Below are positions 16,479 to 27,815 of a stretch of DNA of 64,000 nucleotides, in pieces; positions within the stretch are counted from its first letter, which is position 1; every line of letters begins with the position of its first letter. The notes under the pieces were generated by a model. That model was not told the DNA's origin and made no database searches. It worked only from the letters and a program-made list of their open reading frames with translations. The position numbers were made by a program, and so were the translations under genes. This DNA comes from Pristionchus mayeri (Eukaryota > Nematoda > Chromadorea > Rhabditida > Neodiplogasteridae), in contig BTRK01000006.1 in assembly GCA_036245805.1 (NCBI GenBank), positions 8,588,365 to 8,652,364 of the forward strand. Reading direction: 5' to 3'.

Positions 16479-18110
16479 TACATTGCAAAATGAGGATGGT
16501 CAATCAAAGTTCTAGACTCAGCAAGCGAAGGCAAGTGATAGTAGCAGTTCTTCTTCAACTCATCATTGACTTTTCAGCGTATATCTCCACCTTGAAGATG
16601 TCTAAAAATGCTCTACGCGAACAGATTGCATGAAGATTGTGGGAGTCGCAAGTGCGGAACAAGAATCAGAAGACGATACGTTTTGGACATCCAGTTAGCC
16701 GTCACCTGTCTCGTGACGTGCCTGTGCATTACTTGGAACCACGATGGAACCCGTTGTATATTTGTGGAAAGATTGCCAAAACATATTGTATTGACCTCCC
16801 AATAATGTCTTTCTTTCTCTTAGAAACGTAAAAACCCCCTCCTACAATGAACAGACGTATCATCCTCAAAGGCAGTTTTATGTCCGTTTTCCGTACGTGT
16901 ACATATCGAAAGTTTCCCGTTAACATTGCCATTTAGCTTGAATCTGAAATAAATCGATTTTCCTCAACATTCTGGGTTTGGTTTCCAACAGATGCCTACG
17001 GTTTTACGGTTCTCCTAGTTCCTGATGGAAACCTATATTGTTGTCAATTGGCATGTTTGTTATATCATCAGTGTTTGTCTTCGTTCGTCTGTGAGACAGA
17101 AACGAAAGTAGGTACAAGCATGCATCGATTTGTCATCACTAGTAACGTCCCTTTCAATGCCATGTATCCGCACGTAGGTAGGCCTGGTTCACAAAAGATA
17201 TTTTTTAATATAGTTCCTGAAATGGAATTTGTGACGTATAATTGTCTACGATTTGTCTATAATTGTCTATGTACGAACTCAACATACTATTTTCAGCAAT
17301 TTCCCTTCGTCTGAGCCTCAGCCACTGAAAGAGAGTGGTCACATCGCACGTAACACATAGATGCACATCCATACACCACATTTAATTGTGTATGATAATA
17401 CATGTATCACGCTGCAATCGTAGTCTATCGTTATTATGTTCATTTAAAAACGTGAAAACGCAGTTATGAATAGTGACCAACTGTCCTTCTCCTAACATCC
17501 AATGATGTCCATGGACCACGTTTGACGAAAACCGACGAGAAATCATATTTCAAGTAGCAAAAGCAGGATGTTGTCATACACACATACACTTTTATAGGAG
17601 ACCCGTGACACACCTTCACCGCTATAGCTTTAAATTGCTCGTTTGCTGAGCAACTATCAAAAGTGTTCTTGTCTGCGCATTCCTTCGATCGTCTAGATGA
17701 AATCATAGTGGTACCACTCCTCTTTCCACTCTCTATAAATCGTATTCACTTTCACTCCTTCGTGCTATCAATGCTAAGAATAGCGTGGGAGCACTCTCCG
17801 AATGATGTGATGGGGATGAACAACATGAAAGGACAGCCCAGACTATCCTGTTTGCAAGGGATACCCTCACTCCGTATCATTCACTTGAATTTCGTCGTCT
17901 TCGTAGACTATGCCCTATTATCTACTCTCCTACCCACTTTCTGTTCATGCTTTCCGAATGCAATCGTCCTATTATTGGAATAAAATGTGAAAACATTTAC
18001 AAATCTGCGTATATTTTCGATGCGAAATTTCACAGTACAGTATCTACATTTCTTCATTTATATCACGCCATATATTCCCCTCCCCCTTCCTTCATTTTCA
18101 TATTTCTCTG
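16479..18110. other. Outer left arm of the inverted duplication, non-coding
   Basis: From about 17.28 kb onward this aligns inversely with 37.68-37.1 kb; for example CATGATGTGATGGGGATGAACAAC-like and GAATGATACGGAG-like phrases occur in both arms. Frames are interrupted in one arm or the other, so no conserved exon is supported. Nothing is recognised in 16.5-17.2 kb. Confidence 0.4.
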
Positions 18111-18242
18111 ACGCTGCATTCATAGTCGAAAAAGTTGAGGGGTCACTCTCTTCATTTCCCGAACTTTCTCGATCGGTCGACCGCTGAGAGAGTTCGGGAA
18201 ATGAAGAGATTGACCCCTCAGCTTTTGTCGACTATGAATGGG
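18110..18242. repeat. Long palindrome of the GAGAGAG family
   Basis: The arms are about 60 bp: CATTCATAGTCGAAAA..., GAGGGGTCACTCTCTTCAT and TTCCCGAACT, mirrored by AGTTCGGGAAATGAAGAG and TGACCCCTCAGC, then GTCGACTATGAATG. The centre is GATCGGTCGACC. It could form a cruciform or an RNA hairpin. Confidence 0.8.
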
Positions 18243-18636
18243 CCATAAATTGTCCCTTATCAGGCATATTTCCATTCAAATAATTTCCTTTCATATAATT
18301 AGTTCCTTTTGATAGTCCGAGTTCGGAGTTTACGGCATCTAAACTATATATAAAATTCGTTGGCCTGCGTTAAACCAACCGTCGCAATATTACTTGGATT
18401 CAAACATTTTAATTGTTTGTCAATCAAGACCAGAAGCTATACATTCACTCAGAAGACCTCTTCGATCAATCTGTCCCATCGTGTTGCATGTTAAACTTTT
18501 ATTTTGTATGATATAAAATGCATTACGTTTCTATGTCAATTCATCGTTATTCTTCGAGTTTGCACATTCGCAACCTTTCTATTTTTTTTATTTTTTTTTC
18601 TACAGAAAAACGGATTTCTACAGAAAAAACACTTCG

Positions 18637-21600
18637 ATGAATCTTCCTCGTCGTGTCTCCCTGCCCACATCCTCACTCGTCCCTTCTGGATGCAATCTCA
18701 ACGCCGTCGCCGACGGACTCCGTTGCTCTCCACTCTACCACCAGCAAGAGTGATTCCCTATTTGTTTTTACTAAATCGCCATAAAGTTGATTAATCTTCG
18801 TATTTCAGTATCGCTCTAGCAAATTTATTCATAATGAGATTTCTCCCTCTGTTTTCCAGGAATTATTATTTGAGGGAAATATCTTGTAAAATGTGATCCA
18901 TTGAACAACCACTTCTTCGGCCCACAATGGCTCTTGAGTTGTACCTGATCATGCACGGTCCGATGCTCCCTATACTGTGATGGCAATGTTCACAGAACAT
19001 GTACGTATCGGGCACACGTATTTGAGCACACATTTGCTTAGAGAATCTCTTTGCTCCCGCTACGATCTTCACTTGAAAAGGTTATAAAAATCACGTTCGT
19101 GGAGCCTTATATCATGTGTTGCTCTGATCTACATTGCACACACATTCAGAGTATAAACTTCAGAGTAGACTTCATGTTCTCAACTCTATTTTGTTCAGTA
19201 CCTCACGAGAACACATTGTCATCATATCAAAAGAACACAATAGAGAGCGAGAAATTTCCACGATAGTCACAAAATTCGATAATCCTCAAAAGAGTTACCT
19301 CCAAAAAGATGGTATTACAAATACGAAGTAATCCGCACCAAATAATGAAACTTTCAGGAGTGATGCATGACTTATTTGACTATGCCCGAGCAGTCGTTTT
19401 TTCCTCGAGCCCAGTCTCGAAGACGCAATTTATCTTCAACTTTTTTCAGGAGTGAGAGATGGGCTCGAGCGCATGAAGTCTACTGTGAGCTTCAGAGTGA
19501 AAGACCAAGAATGATACTTCGGCAGAAATCTCGATCAGGTGAGAAATTATAAGGGTATGACTACCGTTGCCACATCGGCCAGCGCTATTATCATTTGACT
19601 GAGCAGCACGTGCCGATTGTCATCACTACTGAAAAATCCCCAACCACGTGCACGGAACATGGGCGGTTTGAAGTCTCATAACATGCCACTGGTTTCCAGG
19701 ATAGCCTCCTTTTGCAGCATACGGGGTGACACAGCCAGCACCTGTGTGCGAAAAATGCCTAACACCTTTACCTTTACCTTTACTGGGCAAGTTATGGCTC
19801 GCTTCATTCTGAATACTCTCTCCCTGACCAGATCGACGAAACAGCACGCAGAATGAAGAGACGATGTCTTGCCCAGTCACTCTGAGAACGACGGAGAATC
19901 TGCGTAGTTTGAGGTCAACGTGGGAAATGCAAGAAGAATAGAGAGCGAGCAAAAAAAACGTTATATACGTGCAAAGAGAAGGATCCTCTGCGAAATTAGG
20001 GGGGGGGGGGGGGGGGAGAAACGCTGTGATTTGCAAATTCCCAAATCTCTCTTACCGCAGAGTGCCCCTTCAGAGTTGCGCAACTCTTTCGTTCTGATTC
20101 CCAAAGTACAGCTGTGCGAAATATGCTCCAATTCTTTTAATCTCGGAGTTTTAAAGCAGCATTCCCACCCTGCATCACCTAGAGTCTTTTGTCTCTTGCC
20201 GACTGCAAAGTTTCTTGACGTAGAGCTGAACCTTTGTCTATAACAGTTATATTTCTGCAGAGTGCCACTCGCCAACGGGGGAATCTCTGCTGGACCATTA
20301 TCTTCTCAACCACCTCGCATCGTCTTCCCCCTCGGTGCACAAGTGAGTCACAACGACCATCTTGCGTCCAAACCCTCGACCACTCAATCGTCACCCCCCT
20401 CTATATCCATCTCCCCCACATTCCCCTTCCTCTCTCTCCACTGTCCACATTCCCTTTCGCGGAAGATGAACTCTATGATTTACCCCTCCCCCCTTTTCCA
20501 CTCTCGGAATGCCATCTCCCCCATCCTCTTCCTCCCTCCCTCTCTCTCTCCCTCCAATCCGTTCACATTTCCTTCCTTGAAGGATGACTATCTCACTCTG
20601 TGATTTTTCCTTCTTCCACTCGATGAATGGCATCACAATGACTCACTCATTCGGAGCACTCTCCCTTCCCTTCCTAAACGACGAGAGAGCATGCGATTCG
20701 AAGAGAGTATTGTCAAGCCACCCGCACTCTCTCCCCCCCCCCCTTTCCCGTTTCCCTAGGAGCATGAGTCACTGCTTTGCAATGCTACCACCCGAAAGCA
20801 TGTTGAGTGCTACCTCCTCTTCTCCCTCTTCTCTCCCCTCTCCCCCATCTCTTTCCATCTCTCTCTATCTGCCCTCCCCCTCATTCCCATTGTTCTCTCG
20901 CCGCCTGAGCTTCGGGGTGACTTCATAGTCCACTCCCTCGCTTTTCGTCATATCCCCTCATTTCACAATTCCCTACAAACCAGCTCCTTTCCACCTCTGA
21001 TCTGAGCGATGATTGCTCGTGTTTCCTTGATTTGTCCATGCTCTCTCCCATTTCTGCCCACAATAGACGCATTTCTCTCCCTCATTCTCATTCACCAGCT
21101 GACCTCATGTCCCTTCATCTTTGGTCTCTGTCAACGAAACAATCACGAAATGCTGCTCTCTATAAAGGGGACGTCCCCGCCCACAGCTCCTCTATAATTA
21201 GCCCCCGCTCTCTCACTTTTGGAAGCAAAGCGATTACACTTTCCATTCTGCGAACAGCGTTGCTGCTCATGTGCGAAAGCACGCGGTGTGAAGTGTCATT
21301 TCTTGCGATGCGAATTCAATTCAAAAAAATGGCTACCTCGTGCACAAGTGTAACCTCCCTCAATGTGACATTTCATCACGTGAAACGGTTTGCAACACGA
21401 AACCTCCCCCTCCTCCCTCTTCCCTCCTCCCTCTCCCGCTTCTCTATTTGCATTCCTAGTTATGTGACGCAGATGAAACGGAAACAGCTGCGTATCTCGG
21501 CCAACATTCTGACCTCACCTCCTTCGCCTACACCCTCTCGACTTCTCCCTCTCACCCCCCCCCCCCCTCTACACACCTCCACCTCTACTTTTCCTCCCTC

Positions 21601-24600
21601 ACATCGGAAACATGCAGTAGTGCATTCGTCTTACCATTTATTCAATCCTCTGATATTTAATTCGACTCCCCTCCTAATCATTCACTTCGGGGCATCCTTC
21701 GGCAGTATATTCCAGTCTTAATCATGTATTCAATTCTCCCCAAATTAATTCGATTACATACAAATTCGTTCGTCCTTGGATTATTCGTCGTTCGAACTAC
21801 GGGCAATTCCTTATCGGTGCGACTATTATTCAGTAAACATCTTGCTAGGTGCATCCCACAGACGGATAACACTTCCATACACTTGTTTTCCTTTTTTCAA
21901 GTGTTCTCCGTCTCGATTTTCTGACAAAAGTAGACTATTTTTTGCTAGATTAGAGTCCGTGATTCGGAAATTCGTCTCTTCAGTATGCACACTCTCTCAT
22001 AGAAGAGGCATTTGCCTGAATTACAAATTAGTAGTTTTACATGTCGATGAAAAGATCAAATTAATGCATTTGTCCTTCCTCCGATTTCTTATCAGACAAA
22101 AGTGTTCCCTTGATGCAGCCCATTACTTCTCCATTTCCCTTCCATTCTCCCGTTCACGTGTTACGTTTTCCTTTAGCCATCATTCTTCCATCTCCCTCTC
22201 ATTCTCGGTTCTCCCAATCCTCCCACTTCCTCTTCGCTAGTCCACCTACGTTTTCCTCCCATTCTTCCCAGAAATTCCATACTCTTTCCCACAAAAAAAT
22301 GGTTTGGCTTGCAAAAATGCATCTATATTGTGCATGCTCTCACATTTTTTCTGACTGGAAAGCATTCTCCTTTCTCCCTCTTCCCCTTCTCTAGTCCTCC
22401 TACACTTTCCTCTCATTCTTTATGGATATACGCTTTCCCCATACTATTCACTCAAGTATGCTTCCAGCGTCTGACTAGGGATAGCTTAGCTAAAAATGTG
22501 TATAGTCATGCTGCGTGATCGCCTGACCGGATAGATTACATGCAGAAATGGGAGTCAACTGCTTACGAAGCCATACTCGCCATCCGCTCACTTCCTCTTC
22601 CCCCAGTCCACCTACGTTTTAGTCACATCCATCTGGATTCCTTCCTCTCTCATTTACCAAATTGTCCTCTCATTCTCCCTTAATCCTCAATACTCTTTCT
22701 CTCCCATGTCCTTGCCGCCTCTGAGCCCCTCTTGAATCCCTCATTCGCACCTTCATTTACAATGGATTGGCAGAAATTTTCTATTCCTCGAATTCTTCGT
22801 ATTATCCTTCCTTCTCTTTCAGAATCGACATGATGACAACCGATCCCATTCCGTGCTTCAGATGTGGCCTCCACGGAGGATCGCCTCCTTTCGGGTGAGA
22901 TCCTTTTTCCACCTTAAACATAAGCCTAAAGTCTCAACTCAAGCCTTAATCATTAATATTGCTTATTCTTTCTTTTTCCAACTAGGGATCGCATAGAAAC
23001 TACTGGATCTCTGCATTCTGCGAGTTCTAAAAACGATAGATAGGGGATATTACGTGCAAAAATAACATGTTTATCTGCGAAGTCTTCCCTACACTCGTCC
23101 ATCGTGACACTCTTCCACCGTCGATCTCCGTCCACTCATTTGCACCCATTGTTTTCGCGCCCATCCCCTATGCTGTATGAGTTCCCCGAGCAATTCCCCG
23201 ACTCTCTTCATATCGAACACTCTCTAGTCGGTGAAAGTGAGCGAGCGAGCTTGCAAATTTGAGAGAGTTAGATTACCACCGCTCATCGTTTTCACAATGC
23301 AATAGGTGATCACCACGTGGCCTACTCGATCCATTGTAATACTCGTGATATGTTTGCTGTCTTCCCTACCCTCTCTCTCTCGGTCACACCAATCTACCAC
23401 TTGATCAGTGCGTCAAATACCCACAAGTTCATGAACGATTCGACATAGAATGAATAGCAAGAGGATTGGTATCACAATAAATCATGGCACTAACGGAAGC
23501 ACCTGAACGGAGAAAGTGGCTGCTAAGCTATCCCAAATGCAGATTTGAAACGAATAGACTCAATTCAGATCTCTCCCTATGGATCTGCACACTATCGCAT
23601 CACTCAATCGCTCCCTCGCCCACTCCCTCAACTCATCCCGAGGAGACTCCGGATGCACTTCGCTCGAGCTAGAGGTAGGTCAAACCTAATTCACCGGACC
23701 CTATCCGTTACCGTACGCATTCCTCTCGTGAAAGAGGTAGGTAAAGCTACATATGCCGTACGTCCTGCACCGTATCCCCTTCCCTCGAGAAAAACCTCGA
23801 GAATCAAACCTCGGCTACAGTACCATCTACCGTACCCTATTTAGGCAGTAGCAGCAATTCACGAATTATCCTTTGCCGTGGAGTCCATCTGCGTCTCCGA
23901 GATGCTACCTCGCACTGGCGACCTGCTCTTCGTTAATGTGACTACGACCGAGGGTCAGTCTCTCGTCTTTTGCCCCTTATCTTTACGGCGCTAGGTCGTC
24001 TTAACACCATCACATGATAATCTTCCGGATGAGAACCAAAAATTGTACTCTGTCGTAGTGTTTTCAAACTAGACATAGGATCGGTGAATACTGTGAAAAT
24101 ACTCAACAATCATCCGACGGCGGTCATCCGACCAAGTGCCCTATCATATTGCACCCATCCTTTCGGCACCAGGTCGGATTATCACCGTCGGATGGTAATT
24201 TTCCCGATGCGAATCAAAATTTTACCGTTTTGTAGCATTTTAAGACTAGATTCACAGTGTGCAAATACTGTGTTTGGTTCTTATCTCGAAGATTCTCATC
24301 CGACTGTGATCATGCAAGCTAGTGCCCTTTCACCCTCCTATATTCCCTGTTGTGCGACGCTTCCACATTCCCCCCCCCCTTATCAATTCGTTCCTACCTC
24401 TCGTCTCTGACTCTTCATATCACACGCTGATTACCAGCTACAAACTCCCCCTAGCACGTGAATTCCACGGGAAAGATTTCCTTCCAAGTGTCTAATAAGA
24501 ACGATACATCGGGGAGCGTAATGTTAGACACGCAGGACTTGTGAAACGGGAATAAATTTACTTTTCCCTTTCTTCCAGGTCAACCATACTGCCTCGAATT

Positions 24601-26093
24601 GACTCAGAAGGGCTGGCGAATAACATCGATCCGCTCCGACTGTATGATTGGCGACTTCACCAAACTGGAGTTGTTCATCAAATACTACGACTCACTTTAT
24701 GCTCTACTCGACGACATCTCGCCCGGATATAAACAACGTTTTGGGGAGAGAGTGGCCAAGAAACTGATGACAATGACGGTGAGATGATTGGCTGTAATAA
24801 GGATATTTTCTTGATATATATTTACTTTATGCTATGCAAAATACATATATGAGAGCGTTTGCCGAAGAACCGAACATAGGCTGGCACAGCAAAAAAAGTC
24901 GATTTTCCAATTTCATGTGATATGGGGTTCTCAAGGGTGCTGATTAAGATAGGCATAGCCATTTTGCACATGGGCCTTCCGTTGGCTCCAGAAGACGTTG
25001 CGTCGAATTCACATTTTCATGTTTTCCGCTGCTCCAAATAGAGCTAAAATTAGCGGAACAAGTTTTCTGGGGTGAAATTGTATGGCGAACACGCCTGTAT
25101 ACTTCATTTTTGCTAATTTTGTAATTAAAAAATTAAAAATGCAAATTTTCTCTAAGTGAATCCCGAGCTTAGCAAATATACCGATAGGAGCGCCGCAAAG
25201 AGAAGATTCCAAATCTACAATTTTGTCCAATTTCGACATCAAAATTTTTAGAAAACCTAAAAATAGTGCTCAGTTTTTGCTTGAATTGACTCAATCTCTC
25301 CCCTTGACACCGACTCTATCTCTCACCACACCACGAATCCCCTCTGGCAGTCCTCCCTCCTCTGCCTCTCTCGTCGTGTGGTGAGAGAGAGTCGGGGTCA
25401 AGCGGAGAGATTGATTCAATTCTAGTAAAAACTGAGCACTATTTTTAGGGTTTCTAAAAATTTTGATGTCGAAATTGGACAAAATTGTAGATTTGGAATC
25501 CTCTCTTTGCGGCGCTCCTATCGGTATATTTGCTAAGCTCGGGATTCACTTAGAGAAAAGTTGCATTTTTAATTTTTTTATTACAAAATTAGCAAAAATG
25601 AAGTATACATGCGTGTTCGCTATACAATTTCACCCCCGAAAACTTGTTCCGCTAATTTTAGCTCTATTTGGAGCAGCGGAAAACATGAAAATGTGAATTC
25701 GACGCAACGTCTTCTGGAGCCAACGGAAGGCCCATGTGCAAAATGGCTATGCCTATCTTAATCAGCACCCTTGAGAACCCCAAATCACATGAAATTGGAA
25801 AATCGACTTTTTTTGCTGTGCCAACATATACCGGATCTGCTCGACTTTTGGGCAAACGCTCTCATATTATACATAACATGACACTGTCCAACATATCCAC
25901 AAAAATGGAAAGCGTACACCACGAAACGAATACCTTACAGAATGATGATGATGTCTTTTCGCCCTCCTCGTTCTCCCCTACATTCTCGATGTCTCCGGCA
26001 GAATCAACCGAGTCCTTGCAAAGACTCACACCCGTGCCTTCCCCTGCGAGTTCACGACGTGAACTCAGGCATCGGGATACTGTAAAAGCGTAA
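18637..26093 (+). CDS. GSKIP-domain protein, left copy (complete, 307 aa)
   Basis: GSKIP-type proteins bind GSK3 and, in vertebrates, PKA. Eight exons join in phase: 18637-18749, 19450-19538, 20261-20342, 22823-22894, 23569-23674, 23845-23953, 24579-24778, 25941-26093. The start ATG follows an acceptor at 18622, which suits trans- or cis-splicing of a short leader. Residues 1-154 are an extension unlike the short vertebrate protein, including CFRCGLHGG. Residues about 155-257 are the GSKIP domain: AIHELSFAVESICVSEMLPR, LFVNVTTTEGQPYCLELTQ, KGWRI, YYDSLYALLDDISPGYKQRF. The last 50 residues are Ser/Pro-rich and end TVKA. The right copy confirms each exon, since boundaries and phases are identical and changes largely synonymous. 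A foldback element sits in the last intron. Family call is strong and GSK3 binding is inferred. Confidence 0.88.
19999..20017. repeat. Poly-G tract
   Basis: About 17 consecutive G lie in the second intron of the left GSKIP copy. They have G-quadruplex potential and are a slippage-prone site. Confidence 0.95.
23200..23282. repeat. Degenerate GAGAGAG-family palindrome
   Basis: GACTCTCTTCATAT and CACTCTCTAGTCGGTGAAAG are followed by GAGCGAGCGAGC and TTTGAGAGAGTTAG. It is imperfect, intronic in the left GSKIP copy, with the same layout as the sharper copies at 18.1 and 45.3 kb. Confidence 0.45.
23988..24143. mobile_element. GTCGGATG-family MITE
   Basis: It starts GGCGCTAGGTCGTC and ends GCGGTCATCCGACCAAGTGCC, with an inner ATGATAATCTTCCGGATG. 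It lies in intron 6 of the left GSKIP copy, immediately before a second MITE of the same family. Confidence 0.55.
24165..24325. mobile_element. GTCGGATG-family MITE (shared by both arms)
   Basis: It starts GGCACCAGGTCGGATTATCA and ends TGATCATGCAAGCTAGTGCC. The inverse counterpart in the right arm lies at about 28880-29042, so this insertion predates the large inverted duplication. Confidence 0.65.
24848..25868. mobile_element. 1.0-kb foldback element in GSKIP intron
   Basis: The two halves are near-perfect inverted copies: 24848-25280 mirrors 25430-25868. The ends are TATATGAGAGCGTTTGCC and GGCAAACGCTCTCATA. The centre (25288-25424) is itself a hairpin with CTCAAT-CTCTCC, GACTCTATCTCTCACCACA and TGTGGTGAGAGAGAGTCGG. 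The similar 77-codon frames in both halves are mirror artefacts of the repeat. The right GSKIP copy lacks this element, so it inserted after the duplication. Confidence 0.85.
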
Positions 26094-26530
26094 TCAAGTA
26101 CTGTAATCTATGATTTTATCGTAATGTTGATCTATTAGTTGTGAGCCACTCACATGTAACTCTTGCCTTTGTATGAGATGCAATCTCGTAAGATCATTGT
26201 AGAGTATACTGTTGTTTCTCTAGCTAGCAATTGTCAAAAGTAGATCATACGGATATTCCTGTTATCTAGGATTTGTTCGGGTTGTGGCTCACGGAATGTG
26301 TATATTTTATCTACGCTCGAGGGCGCAATGAGATGCGAATAATTGATAGTGTTATTATGATGCAGTATGCAGAGATACATATTGAGTTGTTTTTGAATCT
26401 GATTTGGATTAAAGCTTTGCCTCCTTTGTTTGCTCCAATGCAATTCTTATCATGCGACCACCAACAATTTGGGAGAATCGGAGACGAATTGGGAACTCAT
26501 ATGGTAATTACGACTTCGATAATTCAATAA

Positions 26531-27390
26531 AACGCTTGCATATCAATTCCACGAGCAATCTTCTAGTCGGTCAGAGCGAGTGAGCGAGACTGAAAAGAGT
26601 GAGATCGATACTCAACTCCACAGCCCAAGCTACCCGTACAAGTCTTAACGGAATGTCGAATTGCGTCTCCCTTTCTCAGATGAATCATCCAACTTTCTCA
26701 TCTTCCTTTCTTCAATAGACAAGTCAGGGTCGAGAAAGATTCATTTCTCCGTATTGTACTATTGTTAACCAATAATACGTACCCTGATTTCAATTTGCCT
26801 CTTCGATTAATAGTTTGTTTTCCATCCGTACAATGTATTAATAGACTCTTGTGTCGATCATGCAGTTCAATCAATAACTATGAATTTCACAGGGTTTTAC
26901 GCGCTCTCAGATCTTTTTTTTGCGTAAGATTTTCATTACTACCACAGACATCGCGCAGGTTAGTGTCACATTCGAAAATTGTCAAACACACAGATACCAC
27001 TGTCTTCGACATTGACCGCATTCGACGTTGACCGCTCGTTTTCTCCGGCGCGGAGTATAATGAGTGAATTATTTCGATTTTTTCTGAGCTTCAGCAATGA
27101 TATAAATGTAGTTCATTCAAAATATTTTTATCACATTTCTGAAACACATTTAAAATCGACATAAATATTTCATTCCTCGGCGCGCCTAAAAAACGAGCGG
27201 TCCACGTCGAATACAATGTCTTCAAATCAACTCGGATATTCAAAGGTATTCAAAGGTATTCGGATATTCAAAGGTAAAATATACCAGAGGTTTGTCGCAG
27301 AGAAACATCAATAACCTCATTTTAAAGCTCTTCTCAAGTGTTTTTCCACTCACCAAGTTTGATCGATGGCTTTCTATCCACAAGAGTTCA
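26531..27390. other. Unique spacer at the centre of the large inverted duplication
   Basis: Inverse similarity resumes on both sides (26094-26530 against 27400-27815). The spacer holds a hairpin-family remnant (26562-26610), an exon-like cassette (26893-26958) and a small inverted-repeat element (about 27000-27225) with TTCGACRTTGACCGC and GAACGAGCGGTCC-like ends. Confidence 0.6.
26893..26958 (+). other. Exon-like cassette copy
   Basis: The acceptor TTTCACAG is followed by GGTTTTACGCGCTCTCAGA and a 66-nt block ending at donor CAG|GTTAGT. A TCAGATGAATCATCC phrase lies about 220 bp upstream, as in the copies at 40 and 59 kb. Confidence 0.4.
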
Positions 27391-27815
27391 ACATTCGTCT
27401 TTTGCAATGTAATGTCCGATACTCCCAAATTGTTGGTGGTAGCGTGAGACGATTTGTATTAGACCAATCAAAGGAGGCAAAGCTTTAATCCAAATCAGAT
27501 TCAAAAACAACTCAAGATGTATCTCTGCATACTGCATCATAATAACACTATCACTTATTCGTATCTCATTGCGCCCTCGAGCGTAGATAAAATATACACA
27601 TTCCGTGAGCCACAACCCGAGCAGGTCCATAACAGGAATATCCGTAAGATCTACTTTTGACAATTGCTAGCAAGAGAAACAACAGTATACTCTACAATGA
27701 TCTTACGAGATTAAATCTCATGCAAAGGCAAGAGTTACGCGTGAGTGGCTCACAACTATGAATATACCAACATTATAATAACAGCTTAGGTTACAATACT
27801 TGACAGATTAGGCTT

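Noticed and set aside
19626..20036. 136-aa minus-strand ORF with poly-Pro
   Set aside because: It is produced by the G17 run and intronic DNA of the GSKIP gene and is not conserved in the other arm.
21032..21721. 229-aa plus-strand ORF (and neighbouring CT-rich frames at 20.2-22.4 kb)
   Set aside because: It is Ser/Pro/Leu-rich from CT-rich DNA, lies within introns of the left GSKIP gene, and its frame is not kept in the homologous right arm.
25009..25696. Two near-identical 77-aa frames facing each other
   Set aside because: They are mirror images inside a foldback element, with no supporting family or splice evidence.
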